A stretch of 57,150 nucleotides of DNA, from the NCBI GenBank assembly GCA_022821235.1, contig JAJEEA010000482.1, positions 1 through 57,150 of the forward strand. The letters are read 5' to 3'. The DNA comes from Vicinamibacteria bacterium. GTDB lineage: Bacteria > Acidobacteriota > Vicinamibacteria > Vicinamibacterales > UBA8438. A model generated the notes under the pieces. The model had not been told where the DNA came from and did no database searches. It saw only the letters and a list, made by a program, of their open reading frames with translations. A program made the position numbers and the translations under genes. Below are positions 45,146 through 53,450 of this stretch, piece after piece; position 1 is the stretch's first letter, and each line of letters begins with the position of its first letter.

Positions 45146-46879
45146 TCAGGCCGCCTCCACCTCGAACGACGCGATGTCGCGCTCCTCGGCGCTGATCTCC
45201 ACGCCGATCAGATGGACCGCGCAGTCCGGCGCGCGGTACTTGTCCGCGTAGCGGCGGGCCTTCAACTGCGACAGCGCCGCGGTCTGCTCCGACTGGTCCC
45301 GCCGGGGGCCCGGGAGCGCCGCCGCAGGGTCCCCGCCCGCGTCGGCGTCCGCCCGCGGTGGCGCGCCGCGATCGGGGCGGGGGCGGCTGCCTGTTTCGAG
45401 GTCCGCATCCGTCCACGGAAGGTTGTCCCCGGCGTCCTCGGGCCGAGGCCGGCGGCGACTGCCCGAGCGCTCCGCCACCTTGAACTCGAACAGGTACGCG
45501 TTCCCGTCCAGCCTCACCGCCAGGTCGAGACGCCCGCGGCTGGTGGCGTCCTCCACCGCCACGCCGTCCACCGACGCCTGAAAGAAGGCGTAGAACACGC
45601 TCGACCAGTACCCCTCGTACCGGGCGATCTCGTTCCGGCGGTGCCAATCGTGGGGGATGCCCGCCAGCAGCCTCCGCAAGAGCGCCTCAAGCCCCGTCCA
45701 GTCCTCCGCCGCCAGCACGCGGCGCAGCGCGGCGCCGTTGCCCGCCGCCCGCCAGCGCGGCGCCAGCGTGTCGAGCAGGCTGCCGTTCAGGCTCCGCCGC
45801 ACCTCCAGGTTCGGGTAGCCCAGCCGGTACGACGGAAGACCGTCCGCATCCTCCTGCTCTTCGACGATCGTCAGGTAGCCGGTCTGGAACAGGAGCGCCT
45901 CGGGGGCGGGGGCGACGGTGTCGACGTCTAACGCCGACAGCAGCTCGTCGTCGGCGTGGATGCCCTCGAGGTTCGGGGCCGGGAAGTTCCGCCGCAGCAG
46001 GGTGTCGATGAGGAACCGCGGCGTGCCGGTCTCGAACCAGTGGGCCTTGAACCGGCGGCTGTCGAACAGCTTGAGCAGGGCGAACGGGTTGTAGACCCTG
46101 TCGCCGCCGAGCCAGTCGTAGCCGTTGTACCACGCGCGGATACGGTCGCGGTCGAGGCCGGGGAGCTCGGGCGCGAAGACGGTGTCGAGGTCCGCGTCGG
46201 TGTAGCCGCAGACGGCGGCGTAGCGCGGGTCGAGGGTGAGGTCGACGAGCTGATTGAGGCCCGAGAAGAGGCTCGTCTTCGAGAACTTGCTGACGCCGGC
46301 GACCAGCGTCAACTCGATGTGCTCGTCGCACGTCTTGAGCGCGCCGTACAGCCCGCGCAGGTCGTCCCGGTTGGCCCTCGCCTGCGCCGGCTCGTCGAGG
46401 GCGTCGAGGATCGGCTTGTCGTACTCGTCGACCAGCACGACCACGCGCCGGCCCTCGCGGCGGTGCAGAGCCGCCAGCAGCCGGGCGAAGCGCCCCGGCG
46501 CGGTGGCGCTCTCCGAGACGGGCGCCCCCGTGTCGCGTTCGATGTCCTCCAGTTGCTCGGCCGCGCGGGCCAGCAGCTCGCCCGGCCGCTTGTAGTTGCC
46601 GCCGGCGAAGTCCAGCCGCACCACCGGGTGGCGCTTCGACCAGTCCCACCCGTCGTGGACGGCGAGGCCCCGGAACAGCTCCTCGGCGCCCTCGTACAGG
46701 GCCTTCAGGGTGTCCAGGAACAGGCTCTTGCCGAAGCGCCGCGGGCGCGACAGGAAGTAGTGCTTGCCGGGGGCGTCCGCGAGACGGCGGGCGTAGCCGG
46801 TCTTGTCGACGTAGTAGTAGCCCTCTTCCCGGAGCTGGCGGAACGTCTGGATGCCCACGTGGAGCCTGCGCCTCTCCAT
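45146..46879 (-). CDS. AAA-ATPase-like / PD-(D/E)XK nuclease (DUF1703), with insertion in the nuclease domain
   Basis: Encodes 577 residues. LREEGYYYVDKTGYARRLAD, then YFLSRPRRFGKSLFLDTL (P-loop variant, 43-55) and VVVLVDEYDKPILDALD form the ATPase core, and RAWYNGYDWLGGDRVYNPF is a family hallmark. The nuclease part has AYLFEFKV (E-x-K), then an inserted run of about 65 Pro/Arg/Asp-rich residues (near 470-534) before ALSQLKARRYADKYRAP and HLIGVEISAEERDI, which are normally almost contiguous with it. It is only distantly similar to the paralog at 18448-20241. No partner gene lies in an operon with it. Confidence 0.88.
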   Translation of the reverse strand: MERRRLHVGIQTFRQLREEGYYYVDKTGYARRLADAPGKHYFLSRPRRFGKSLFLDTLKALYEGAEELFRGLAVHDGWDWSKRHPVVRLDFAGGNYKRPGELLARAAEQLEDIERDTGAPVSESATAPGRFARLLAALHRREGRRVVVLVDEYDKPILDALDEPAQARANRDDLRGLYGALKTCDEHIELTLVAGVSKFSKTSLFSGLNQLVDLTLDPRYAAVCGYTDADLDTVFAPELPGLDRDRIRAWYNGYDWLGGDRVYNPFALLKLFDSRRFKAHWFETGTPRFLIDTLLRRNFPAPNLEGIHADDELLSALDVDTVAPAPEALLFQTGYLTIVEEQEDADGLPSYRLGYPNLEVRRSLNGSLLDTLAPRWRAAGNGAALRRVLAAEDWTGLEALLRRLLAGIPHDWHRRNEIARYEGYWSSVFYAFFQASVDGVAVEDATSRGRLDLAVRLDGNAYLFEFKVAERSGSRRRPRPEDAGDNLPWTDADLETGSRPRPDRGAPPRADADAGGDPAAALPGPRRDQSEQTAALSQLKARRYADKYRAPDCAVHLIGVEISAEERDIASFEVEAA

Positions 46880-46938
46880 GGTGGCATCATAACGCCCGGC
46901 GCGCGTGCCCCCCTCGGTTCAGCCGCCCGAGGTGAAGG

Positions 46939-47106
46939 CCCCGCGTTGCATCGCGCCCGGAGGGCGCCGGCGGATCGCCGAGGCGCCCGCCTGACAAGGC
47001 GGTGAGGAGGGCGCATATCGGGGCATCCGTAACCGACGAACAACGCAGCCGGGCGCAGGCGGGATGCATCGCCGCTCGAATGCAGCGGGGGCTTTCGCCG
47101 CGGGCG
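46939..47106. repeat. Dispersed hairpin element, copy A
   Basis: CCCGCGTTGCA, CCGGAGGGCGCCGGCGGA, GGCGCCCGCCTGACAAGGCG, GCATCGCCGCTCGAA and GGGCTTTCGCC occur here in the same order as in copy B at 53224-53399. CCCGCCTG (46986-46993) can pair with CAGGCGGG (47056-47063). It lies directly upstream of the 47108-47215 gene remnant. Confidence 0.8.
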
Positions 47107-47107
47107 G

Positions 47108-47215
47108 TCAGGCCGGCTCCACGTCGAACGCGGTCATTTCGCGCCGTCCTGCGCAGATCTCGATGCCGGTCAGGTGGACCGAACGGCCCGGCGCGCGATA
47201 CCTGTCGGCGTAGCC
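47108..47215 (-). pseudogene. C-terminal remnant of a third AAA-ATPase/nuclease (DUF1703) gene
   Basis: The minus strand reads GYADRYRAPGRSVHLTGIEI, then REMTAFDVEPA and a stop at 47108. This closely matches the end of the intact gene at 45146 (YADKYRAPDCAVHLIGVEIS...FEVEAA), about 20 of 35 residues alike. Upstream of the remnant the frame turns Arg/Ala-rich and no ATPase domain is found, so only the tail of a former paralog survives, with the dispersed repeat copy A abutting its stop. Confidence 0.8.
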
Positions 47216-47531
47216 TGCGCCCGGGGCTGCGCCATCGCCGCGGCGTCGTCGGCGCGGGTGTGCTGCCTGTCCGGCCGCGTCTCCTGCCTGTCGTGCGCCC
47301 GAGCACGACCCGACGGTTGCCGGCGGCCGGATCGGCAGTCTACAATTCCAGGGGTTCGGTGCGTGTCGGACTCGCTCGTCCGCCCGGACGCCGGGCTGTT
47401 CGGGGAGGCGGGATGTCCGGCCGCCGCGGCCGGCGGGACGCCTGCCGGCTCAGACCGCCGCGGGGGAGGCGCGGCGGCAGGCCTCGATCGGCGCGGGGCG
47501 TCGAGGGCGGGCAGGACCCAGGAAGGGACCC
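47216..47531. other. Intergenic region upstream of the radical SAM gene
   Basis: About 316 bases with no gene. The left part may be decayed nuclease-gene sequence, the right part the promoter of the radical SAM gene. I see no clear promoter. GGAAGGGA just before the GTG at 47532 is the ribosome binding site. Confidence 0.4.
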
Positions 47532-49040
47532 GTGCGCGTATTCATCGTCAACCCCAGCCACTTCTCGTTCGGCGTATCCGTCATCACCCCGCGCTGGCTG
47601 TACGTGCTCGCGGCCGCGACCCCCCGCAAGTGGGGCGATCCGATCGTGGTCGACGAGTGCCTCGAGCCGTTCGACGACAGCCGGATCGAGCCCGGCGACG
47701 TCGTCGGCGTCGGCATCCACACCGGCAACGCGCTGGTCGGCTACGCCCTCGGCAAGCGGGCGCGCGAGCGCGGGGCGTGGGTCGTGTACGGCGGCATCCA
47801 CGCGACGCTCTATCCGGAAGAGGCGCACGAGCGCGGGGGCGCCCACGCGGTGGTCAAGGGCGACGGCGACCTCGCCTGGGGCACCGTCATCGACGACTGC
47901 GCCCGGGGCAAGCCCCAGCGCATCTACGACGCCGGCCAGGTCGACGCCGGCCGGTTCAAGCCCGCCCGCTGGGACCTGCTCAATCGCGAGGACTACATGT
48001 GGGCGTCGGTCCAGACGGTGCGGGGCTGCCCCAAGCACTGCTCGTTCTGCTCGGTGTGGCGCACCGACGGGCAGAAGCCGCGCCAGCGGCCGGTGAACCC
48101 CGTCGTCGAGGAGGTCGTCGAGCTGCGGCGCATGGGGTTCCGGTTCATCGCCCTCGCCGACGACAACTTCTATCCCGTCACCCTCGAAGACCTCCGCATG
48201 GCCGACCGGCGCGAGGACAAGACCCGCTACGAGCAGCTCAAGGCCCTGCGCGACGAGCGCTTCGAGCTGATGGCCCAGCTCGAGAAGCTGCCCAAGGACC
48301 TCGTGTTCTACACCCAGATCACGATGGAGGCGGCCGAGGACCCCGAGTTCCTGAAGGCCATGCGCCGCGCCCGCATCTACGGCGCCCTCGTCGGCGTCGA
48401 GGCGGTGACCCCGGACGGCCTCAAGGACGTCTACAAGGACTTCAACCTCGCGGGCGAGGAGCTCGTCGAGCGGCTGAAGCTGTTCAAGGCCCACGGCGTG
48501 CACGTCCTCGGGTCGTTCATCTTCGGGCTGCCCAGCGACCGCCCGAGCACCTTCCAGGCCACCCTCGACCTCGCGCGCCGCGCCGACATCACCTTCGCGC
48601 AGTTCGTGACCCTGACGCCGTTCCCGGGCACCCTCGACTTCGAGCGGTGGGAGCAGGAGAACGCGGAGAACATGCCGCACGTCGACGGCATCCCCATCTC
48701 GCGCCACTGGCTCATCCCGCAGTCGAAGCGGCCCAAGCTGATGACCCCCCATCCGGTGATGTCGGGCGAGGAGATCCGCGTCCACACCCAGCAGGTCTGG
48801 GACAACTTCTACAGCGTCCGGGAGGCCTGGCGGCGCTCGTCGGTCGTCAAGTCGCTGAAGGCCCGCTTGGCCTTCATCCTCGTCTCGAAGCTCTACCGCC
48901 AGATGTTCGCCAACACCGGCCTCTCCACCGACAGCGCCCGCGTCTCGCGCTCCACCCGCTGGGCCCGCCTGATGGCCAAGCCGGCCCACCGGCTGTTCGC
49001 CGCCGAGCCCATGCCCGACCTGCAGGTGCCGGCGCCGTAG
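47532..49040 (+). CDS. B12-binding radical SAM protein
   Basis: Encodes 502 residues from a GTG. MRVFIVNPSHFSFGVSVITP opens the B12-binding fold; VVGVGIHTGNALVGYALGKRARERGAWVVYGGIHATLYPEEA is typical. The radical SAM cluster motif is RGCPKHCSFCSVW (Cys166, 170, 173), followed by FIALADDNFYP and VGVEAVTPDGLKDVYKDFN in the TIM barrel. Such B12/radical SAM proteins methylate or rearrange diverse substrates. No neighbouring gene suggests the substrate. It is upstream of mazEF but not overlapping it. Confidence 0.92.
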   Translation: MRVFIVNPSHFSFGVSVITPRWLYVLAAATPRKWGDPIVVDECLEPFDDSRIEPGDVVGVGIHTGNALVGYALGKRARERGAWVVYGGIHATLYPEEAHERGGAHAVVKGDGDLAWGTVIDDCARGKPQRIYDAGQVDAGRFKPARWDLLNREDYMWASVQTVRGCPKHCSFCSVWRTDGQKPRQRPVNPVVEEVVELRRMGFRFIALADDNFYPVTLEDLRMADRREDKTRYEQLKALRDERFELMAQLEKLPKDLVFYTQITMEAAEDPEFLKAMRRARIYGALVGVEAVTPDGLKDVYKDFNLAGEELVERLKLFKAHGVHVLGSFIFGLPSDRPSTFQATLDLARRADITFAQFVTLTPFPGTLDFERWEQENAENMPHVDGIPISRHWLIPQSKRPKLMTPHPVMSGEEIRVHTQQVWDNFYSVREAWRRSSVVKSLKARLAFILVSKLYRQMFANTGLSTDSARVSRSTRWARLMAKPAHRLFAAEPMPDLQVPAP

Positions 49041-49098
49041 GCGCGAGCGCCACCGCGTTCGACCGGGGATCCCATGCGGGTACTTGCGTCCCGCGCGC

Positions 49099-49123
49099 CA
49101 TGTGATTACGCTGTAATCACATG
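49099..49123. promoter_or_regulatory. Perfect palindrome over the mazE start: likely autoregulatory operator
   Basis: CATGTGATTAC (49099-49109), GCT, GTAATCACATG (49113-49123) are perfect 11-bp inverted arms, unusually AT-rich for this genome. The right arm contains the mazE ATG (49121). MazE-type antitoxins repress their own operon by binding palindromes; location and symmetry fit, but binding is inferred. Confidence 0.75.
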
Positions 49124-49375
49124 GCTACGATGACCCGTATCGTCCGCATCGGAAACTCCCGCGGCATCCGGATTCCGAAGGCTCTGCTGGAGCAGGCCGA
49201 TCTGCCCGAGCGGGTGGAGCTGCAGGCCGAGCCCGGTCGGTTGGTGGTGACCGCGGCCCGGTCTCCACGGGCGGGCTGGGCCGAGGCGGCGCGACGAATG
49301 CACGCGGCCGGTGACGACGTGCTCCTCGACCCGCCGCAGTCGAGCACCTTCGACGACGAGGAATGGGAGTGGTAG
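49121..49375 (+). CDS. mazE: AbrB-fold antitoxin, MazE type
   Basis: Encodes 84 residues. TRIVRIGNSRGIRIPKALLEQADLPERVELQAEPGRLVVTAA is the SpoVT/AbrB swapped-hairpin DNA-binding domain (residues 5-47). The C-terminal tail, with WAEAARRMHAAGDDVLLDPP and DDEEWEW, is acidic, as expected for wrapping around MazF. The gene begins inside an 11-bp-arm palindrome and overlaps mazF by 13 bases. Confidence 0.92.
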   Translation: MATMTRIVRIGNSRGIRIPKALLEQADLPERVELQAEPGRLVVTAARSPRAGWAEAARRMHAAGDDVLLDPPQSSTFDDEEWEW

Positions 49376-49740
49376 CCCGTGCCACGGTGGCACAGGGCGC
49401 CGTCTACCTGGTGATGCTGGATCTCACCCAGGGAAGCGAGATCCGCAAGACGCGCCCGTGCCTCATCGTCTCGCCGGACGAGATCAATCAGCATCTCCGG
49501 ACCGTCATCGTCGCGCCCATGACGGGTGGCGGCGGAGCCTACCCGTGGCGCGTTCCGTGCCGCTTTCGGCGCAAGTCGGGCTTCGTTGTCGTTGACCGGA
49601 TCCGAACGGTGGACAGGAGCCGGCTCACCAGGCGGCTGGGACGTCTGCGGGCGGAAACCGTGGCGGCGGTGCTGCGGACCCTGCAGGACATGTTCGCGGA
49701 TACGGGCAGCGACGCCGGACGAGGTTCGATGGTTCACTGA
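49363..49740 (+). CDS. mazF: MazF/PemK-type mRNA interferase toxin
   Basis: Encodes 125 residues. VAQGAVYLVMLDLTQGSEIRKTRPCLIVSPDEIN matches the MazF opening (QGxVxxVxLDPxxGSEqxKxRPxLVvS), with the Arg/catalytic-region residues. TVIVAPMTGGGGAYPWRVPCRFRRKSGFVVVDRIRTVDRSRL is the beta-strand core, including the conserved DxIRxVDxxRL. MazF cuts single-stranded mRNA at short motifs. The gene overlaps mazE by 13 bases, giving tight coupling. Confidence 0.92.
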   Translation: MGVVARATVAQGAVYLVMLDLTQGSEIRKTRPCLIVSPDEINQHLRTVIVAPMTGGGGAYPWRVPCRFRRKSGFVVVDRIRTVDRSRLTRRLGRLRAETVAAVLRTLQDMFADTGSDAGRGSMVH

Positions 49741-49762
49741 CAGCCCGCGACGCCCTCGCCGG

Positions 49763-50488
49763 TCATGCGCCTTCGGCCAGGCGCGCGATGAACCGGCGGT
49801 GCTCGGCGGAGTCGAGGCCCTTCTGAAGCTCCGCGAGGGCGGCGGCGAGGTCGCCGGCCAGCAGGGCGCGGCAGGCGATGCGCAGGCCGGGGAAGACGCG
49901 GCTGCGGACGACGCCGGCGTCATCGGCGGGCAGGAGGCGGTAGTCGCCGTCCGCCAGCTCGAACCAGTCGATGCGCCGGTCCCGGGTCCGCCACACGACG
50001 TACTCCTGCACGCCGTTGCGGCGGTAGGCGCGGAGCTTGTCGTGCAGGTCGATCGACGCGCTGCTGACGGAGACTTCCACGACCAGCTCCGGCGCGCCCT
50101 CCAGATAGCCGTCGCTCACCCGTGATCGGCCGCCGGCCGGCGCGTCGATGCACAGCAGCACGTCGGGTTGGGGCTCGTTCTCGAGGTCGAGACGAACGGT
50201 GGCGTTGTCGGCGACGCGGACGCCGGCGGTCGAGGCCGCGTAGAGGCTGAGCAAGCCGTTGATCGCGGAATGGGCCTCGGCGTGGACGAAGCTGACCGGC
50301 GACGGCATGTAGACGATTCCCTCTATCAGTTGCGCCTTCTTTAGATCCGGCCGCATGGTGTAGCGGCGCTCGAACTCGCATCGCGTGAGGCGGTCTCCGT
50401 TCTCCAGGGTGGGCGCCCCCGTTTCCGAAGGGTGCGGCGGCGCGGGCCCGGGCGTCCCGGACGGTGGAGTGACGTCGAGTTCAGCCAT
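49763..50488 (-). CDS. Uma2-family (DUF820) restriction-fold protein
   Basis: Encodes 241 residues. A proline-rich N-terminal tail precedes RLTRCEFERRYTMRPDLKKAQLIEGIVYMPSP, the Uma2 opening. NEPQPDVLLCIDAPAGG and APELVVEVSVSSASIDLHDKLRAYRRNGVQEYVVW hold the PD-(D/E)XK-type residues (Asp, and Glu in VVEVS). RRIDWFELADGDYRLL closes the fold. Uma2 proteins are abundant in cyanobacteria and acidobacteria and are of unresolved function. The first 37 codons and start are duplicated just upstream (50394-50610). Confidence 0.88.
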   Translation of the reverse strand: MAELDVTPPSGTPGPAPPHPSETGAPTLENGDRLTRCEFERRYTMRPDLKKAQLIEGIVYMPSPVSFVHAEAHSAINGLLSLYAASTAGVRVADNATVRLDLENEPQPDVLLCIDAPAGGRSRVSDGYLEGAPELVVEVSVSSASIDLHDKLRAYRRNGVQEYVVWRTRDRRIDWFELADGDYRLLPADDAGVVRSRVFPGLRIACRALLAGDLAAALAELQKGLDSAEHRRFIARLAEGA

Positions 50489-50610
50489 GGCGGTAGCGCC
50501 TCTCTCCGTTCTCCAGGGCGGGCGCCGGCGGCACCGGAGGGTGCGGCGGCGCGGGCCCGGGCGCCCCGGACGGTGGAGTGACGTCGAGTTCAGCCATGGC
50601 GGTAGGGCCT
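50394..50610. repeat. 109-bp tandem duplication of the Uma2 gene start
   Basis: TTCTCCAGGG-GGGCGCC begins at 50400 and 50509, and the following sequence, including CCATGGCGGTAG, is nearly identical in both copies. The outer copy encodes MAELDVTPPSGAPGPAPPHP, 38 codons in all, and its TGA lies over the region of the real ATG (50488). Confidence 0.9.
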
Positions 50611-50697
50611 CCGGCCCGCGACTCGGTCCGCCGCCTCCTCGTCCGGCCGCAGAGCCGCCCCCGAATCCTCAAGCCCCCAACCCCCTTGCAGCGCGAT

Positions 50698-53049
50698 TCA
50701 GTTCGCCACGACCCCGTGCGGCCGCAGGTGCTCGAGGGTGAAGTCGAGCATCTTCTGCCGCAGGTGGGCGTTCTGGTCGGGGTCGACGATGCCGTGGCGC
50801 TGGCGCGGGTAGAGCATCAGGTCGAACTGCTTGCCCGCCTTCTGCAGCTCGTAGGCGAACTGCAGGGTGTTCTGCATGTGGACGTTGTCGTCCATGGTGC
50901 CGTGGATGAGGAGCAGGGCGCCGTGGAGGTCGGCGGCGTTGAAGCGGGGCGAGCTCTCGCGGTAGCCGTCGGGGTTGTTCTGGGGCGTCCGCATGTAGCG
51001 CTCGGTGTAGATGGTGTCGTAGTCGCGCCAGTCGGTGACGGTGCCGCCGGCGATGCCCATGGCGAAGCTGTCGCTGTGGGTCAGGGCGTAGCTGGTCATG
51101 AAGCCGCCGTAGCTCCAGCCCTCGATGCCGATGCGGTCGGGGTCGACCCACGGCTGCTCGCGCAGCCAGGCGATGCCGTCCTCGATGTCGGCGAGCTCCT
51201 GCTTCCCGAACTGCTGGTAGACGGGCCAGGTCGACACCGCGCCCTTGCCGCTGGCGGTGCGGTTGTCCATGACCCAGACGACGATGCCGTGCCGGGCGAG
51301 GAGCTGGTAGAACAGGTTGGCGGTGCCGCCCCAGCGGTTGCGGACCTGCTGCGCGTGGGGGCCGCCGTAGGTGTGCTGGAACACGGGGTAGCGGCGCGAG
51401 GGGTCGAAGTCGGGAGGCCGGATGAGCATGGCCTCCATGACGAACCCGTCCCGCGCCGTCACCTGCAGGAACTCGGGGCTCGACAGGCGGTAGGTCTCGA
51501 GGGCGCGGACGCGGTTCCCGGCGATGACCCGGGCCTCGTCGCCGTCGGCCTCGTGCAGGCGCACCTGGATCGGGGTCTCGACGTCGCTCCACGAGTCGAT
51601 GTACCAGGTGAAGCCGGGACTGAAGCGGGCGGCGTGGGTGCCGGGGCGCTCGGACAGCCGGGTGAGGTCGTCGCCGTCGAGCCGGACGCGGTAGACGTCG
51701 CCGCCGATGGGGCTGCGGCGGGTGCCGGAGAAGTACACCCAGCCCGTCTCCTCGTCGACGCCGTGCAGGGTGCGCAGCTCCCACTCGCCGTCGGTGACCT
51801 GCCGGATCAGGTCGCCGTCGGCCTCGTAGTGATACGCGTGCTTCCACCCCGAGCGCTCGCTGAGCCAGAGGAACGTCCCGTCTTCGAGCCACCGGGGGTC
51901 GCCGTTGACGGAGACCCAGGCCGGGGTGTTCTCGCGGAAGAGGTGGGTCATCTCGCCGCCCGCGGGGTCGGCGAGGTTCAGGTCGAGCCAGGTCTGCTCG
52001 CGGTTCTGCACCTGGAAGACGACCTCGTCGCCGCCCGGCGCCCAGCCCACCGAGACGACGAGCATGTCGGTCGGGGTATAGCGGCCCAGGTCGACCCAGG
52101 TCGTCTCGCCGCCCGCGGCGGGGACGACGCCGAGGCGGACGAGGGGGTTGCGGTCGCCGGCCTTGGGGTAGTTGGTGTGCTCGAGGCCGAGGCGGTAGGG
52201 CAGGTGGTCGACGACGGTGAACGCCTGCACGGGGCTCTCGTCGGTCTGCAGGTAGGCGAGCCGGGCCGAGTCGGGGCTCCACCAGAAGCCCTTGAAGTTG
52301 CCGCGGCCGTAGATCTCCTCCTGGTACACCCAGTCGAGCTCGCCGTTGAGGAGCTCGACGCCGTCGCCGCCCTCGGTGAGGGCCCACTCGCGGCCGGTGT
52401 CCACGTCCGCGACGGCGAGGTCGTAGTCGCGGACGAAGGCGACCATGCGGCCGTCGGGGCTGAAGGCGGGCATCTTCTCCTCGGCGGGGTCGCGGGTCAG
52501 CCGCCGCACCCGCACCTCGTCGGCGCTCCGGCGGTCGAGGTGGTAGAGATCGCTGGAGATGTTCATGACCGCGGCGGAGTGGTCGGCGTTCCAGACGAAA
52601 CGCGGGCTCCGCGCCGCGCGGCGGGCCGCCGCCGCGCTCATGCCGGGCAGGTCGGCGAGCGCCTCCTCGAGGGCGGCGCCGTCGAGGAACGGCTCGGCGT
52701 CGCCCGTCGCCGCGTTCACCGAAACGAGGTTCGTGCGGCCCGACGCGCGTTCCCGCTGGAGGTAGCGCGCATCGTCGATCCACGTGAGCCCGGTCGGGGC
52801 GTCGCCGTTGAAGTCGACCCGCCGGTCGGGGTGATAGATTGCGTCGATGGTCAGCGCCTGCTGTTGCGCCGCCACCGGCCCGGCGAACGCCAGCGCCGCC
52901 AGCAGCACCGCCAGCGCTGCGCCGGCCACGCCGCGGAGCTCGCGCCGAGCGTCCCGCGGCCGGTCGGCTCTGCGTCCCGCGCTGCTCTCCGCGGCCGCGC
53001 TGCCTCGCGGCCGCCCATCCCGGACTTCTCGGTGCCAACGGATCATCAT
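50698..53049 (-). CDS. Dipeptidyl peptidase IV-like serine peptidase (S9), exported
   Basis: Encodes 783 residues; the ATG at 53049 has AAGGAGAGGG immediately upstream. A long basic N-terminus precedes a signal segment (AGAALAVLLAALAFAGPVAAQ). The propeller half has LDWVYQEEIYGRG, the conserved double-Glu motif that holds the substrate N-terminus. The hydrolase half has GIEGWSYGGFMTSYALTHSD (catalytic Ser in GWSYGG), LLLIHGTMDDNVHMQNT (Asp), and YPRQRHGI (His). It cleaves N-terminal dipeptides, usually after Pro, in the periplasm. It complements the M49 peptidase next door. Confidence 0.95.
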   Translation of the reverse strand: MMIRWHREVRDGRPRGSAAAESSAGRRADRPRDARRELRGVAGAALAVLLAALAFAGPVAAQQQALTIDAIYHPDRRVDFNGDAPTGLTWIDDARYLQRERASGRTNLVSVNAATGDAEPFLDGAALEEALADLPGMSAAAARRAARSPRFVWNADHSAAVMNISSDLYHLDRRSADEVRVRRLTRDPAEEKMPAFSPDGRMVAFVRDYDLAVADVDTGREWALTEGGDGVELLNGELDWVYQEEIYGRGNFKGFWWSPDSARLAYLQTDESPVQAFTVVDHLPYRLGLEHTNYPKAGDRNPLVRLGVVPAAGGETTWVDLGRYTPTDMLVVSVGWAPGGDEVVFQVQNREQTWLDLNLADPAGGEMTHLFRENTPAWVSVNGDPRWLEDGTFLWLSERSGWKHAYHYEADGDLIRQVTDGEWELRTLHGVDEETGWVYFSGTRRSPIGGDVYRVRLDGDDLTRLSERPGTHAARFSPGFTWYIDSWSDVETPIQVRLHEADGDEARVIAGNRVRALETYRLSSPEFLQVTARDGFVMEAMLIRPPDFDPSRRYPVFQHTYGGPHAQQVRNRWGGTANLFYQLLARHGIVVWVMDNRTASGKGAVSTWPVYQQFGKQELADIEDGIAWLREQPWVDPDRIGIEGWSYGGFMTSYALTHSDSFAMGIAGGTVTDWRDYDTIYTERYMRTPQNNPDGYRESSPRFNAADLHGALLLIHGTMDDNVHMQNTLQFAYELQKAGKQFDLMLYPRQRHGIVDPDQNAHLRQKMLDFTLEHLRPHGVVAN

Positions 53050-53223
53050 CCCTCTCCTTGCCACGCGGGACCGAACGGTTCCGTACACGATAGTCTGACG
53101 CATGCGAGCCCCTTCGGGGTCGGGGCGCCGGGCTGGAAGTCCCGCGCCCGGGGGCGGTAGACTGCCTGGGCAGCCTCGGGCTGCCGGCAACCGCACTAGG
53201 TCGTCGGCAGCCCGTGGGGGAAA

Positions 53224-53399
53224 CCCGCGTTGCACGGCACCCGGAGGGCGCCGGCGGACGACGAAGGCGCCCGCCTGACAAGGCGCGAGAAGGGCGCGAG
53301 CTCGGGTAGCTGCAACCCGCGCTGCTGCGCGGTCCGTTCGAACTGCACGGTCAGGCGGGCGCATCGCCGCTCGAACGAAGCGGGCTTTCGCCACGGGCT
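53224..53399. repeat. Dispersed hairpin element, copy B
   Basis: Shares the ordered blocks of copy A (46939-47106), in a slightly longer version. GCGCCCGCCTGAC (53267-53279) is exactly complementary to GTCAGGCGGGCGC (53350-53362), so the element can form a long stem. It lies between the divergent DPP IV and M49 peptidase genes, within about 50 bases of the M49 start, where promoters are expected. Confidence 0.85.
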
Positions 53400-53450
53400 C
53401 CTAGCTTAGCAGAGATGGTCGCGGCGACGGGCCGCGGACGGGGAGGTTCC

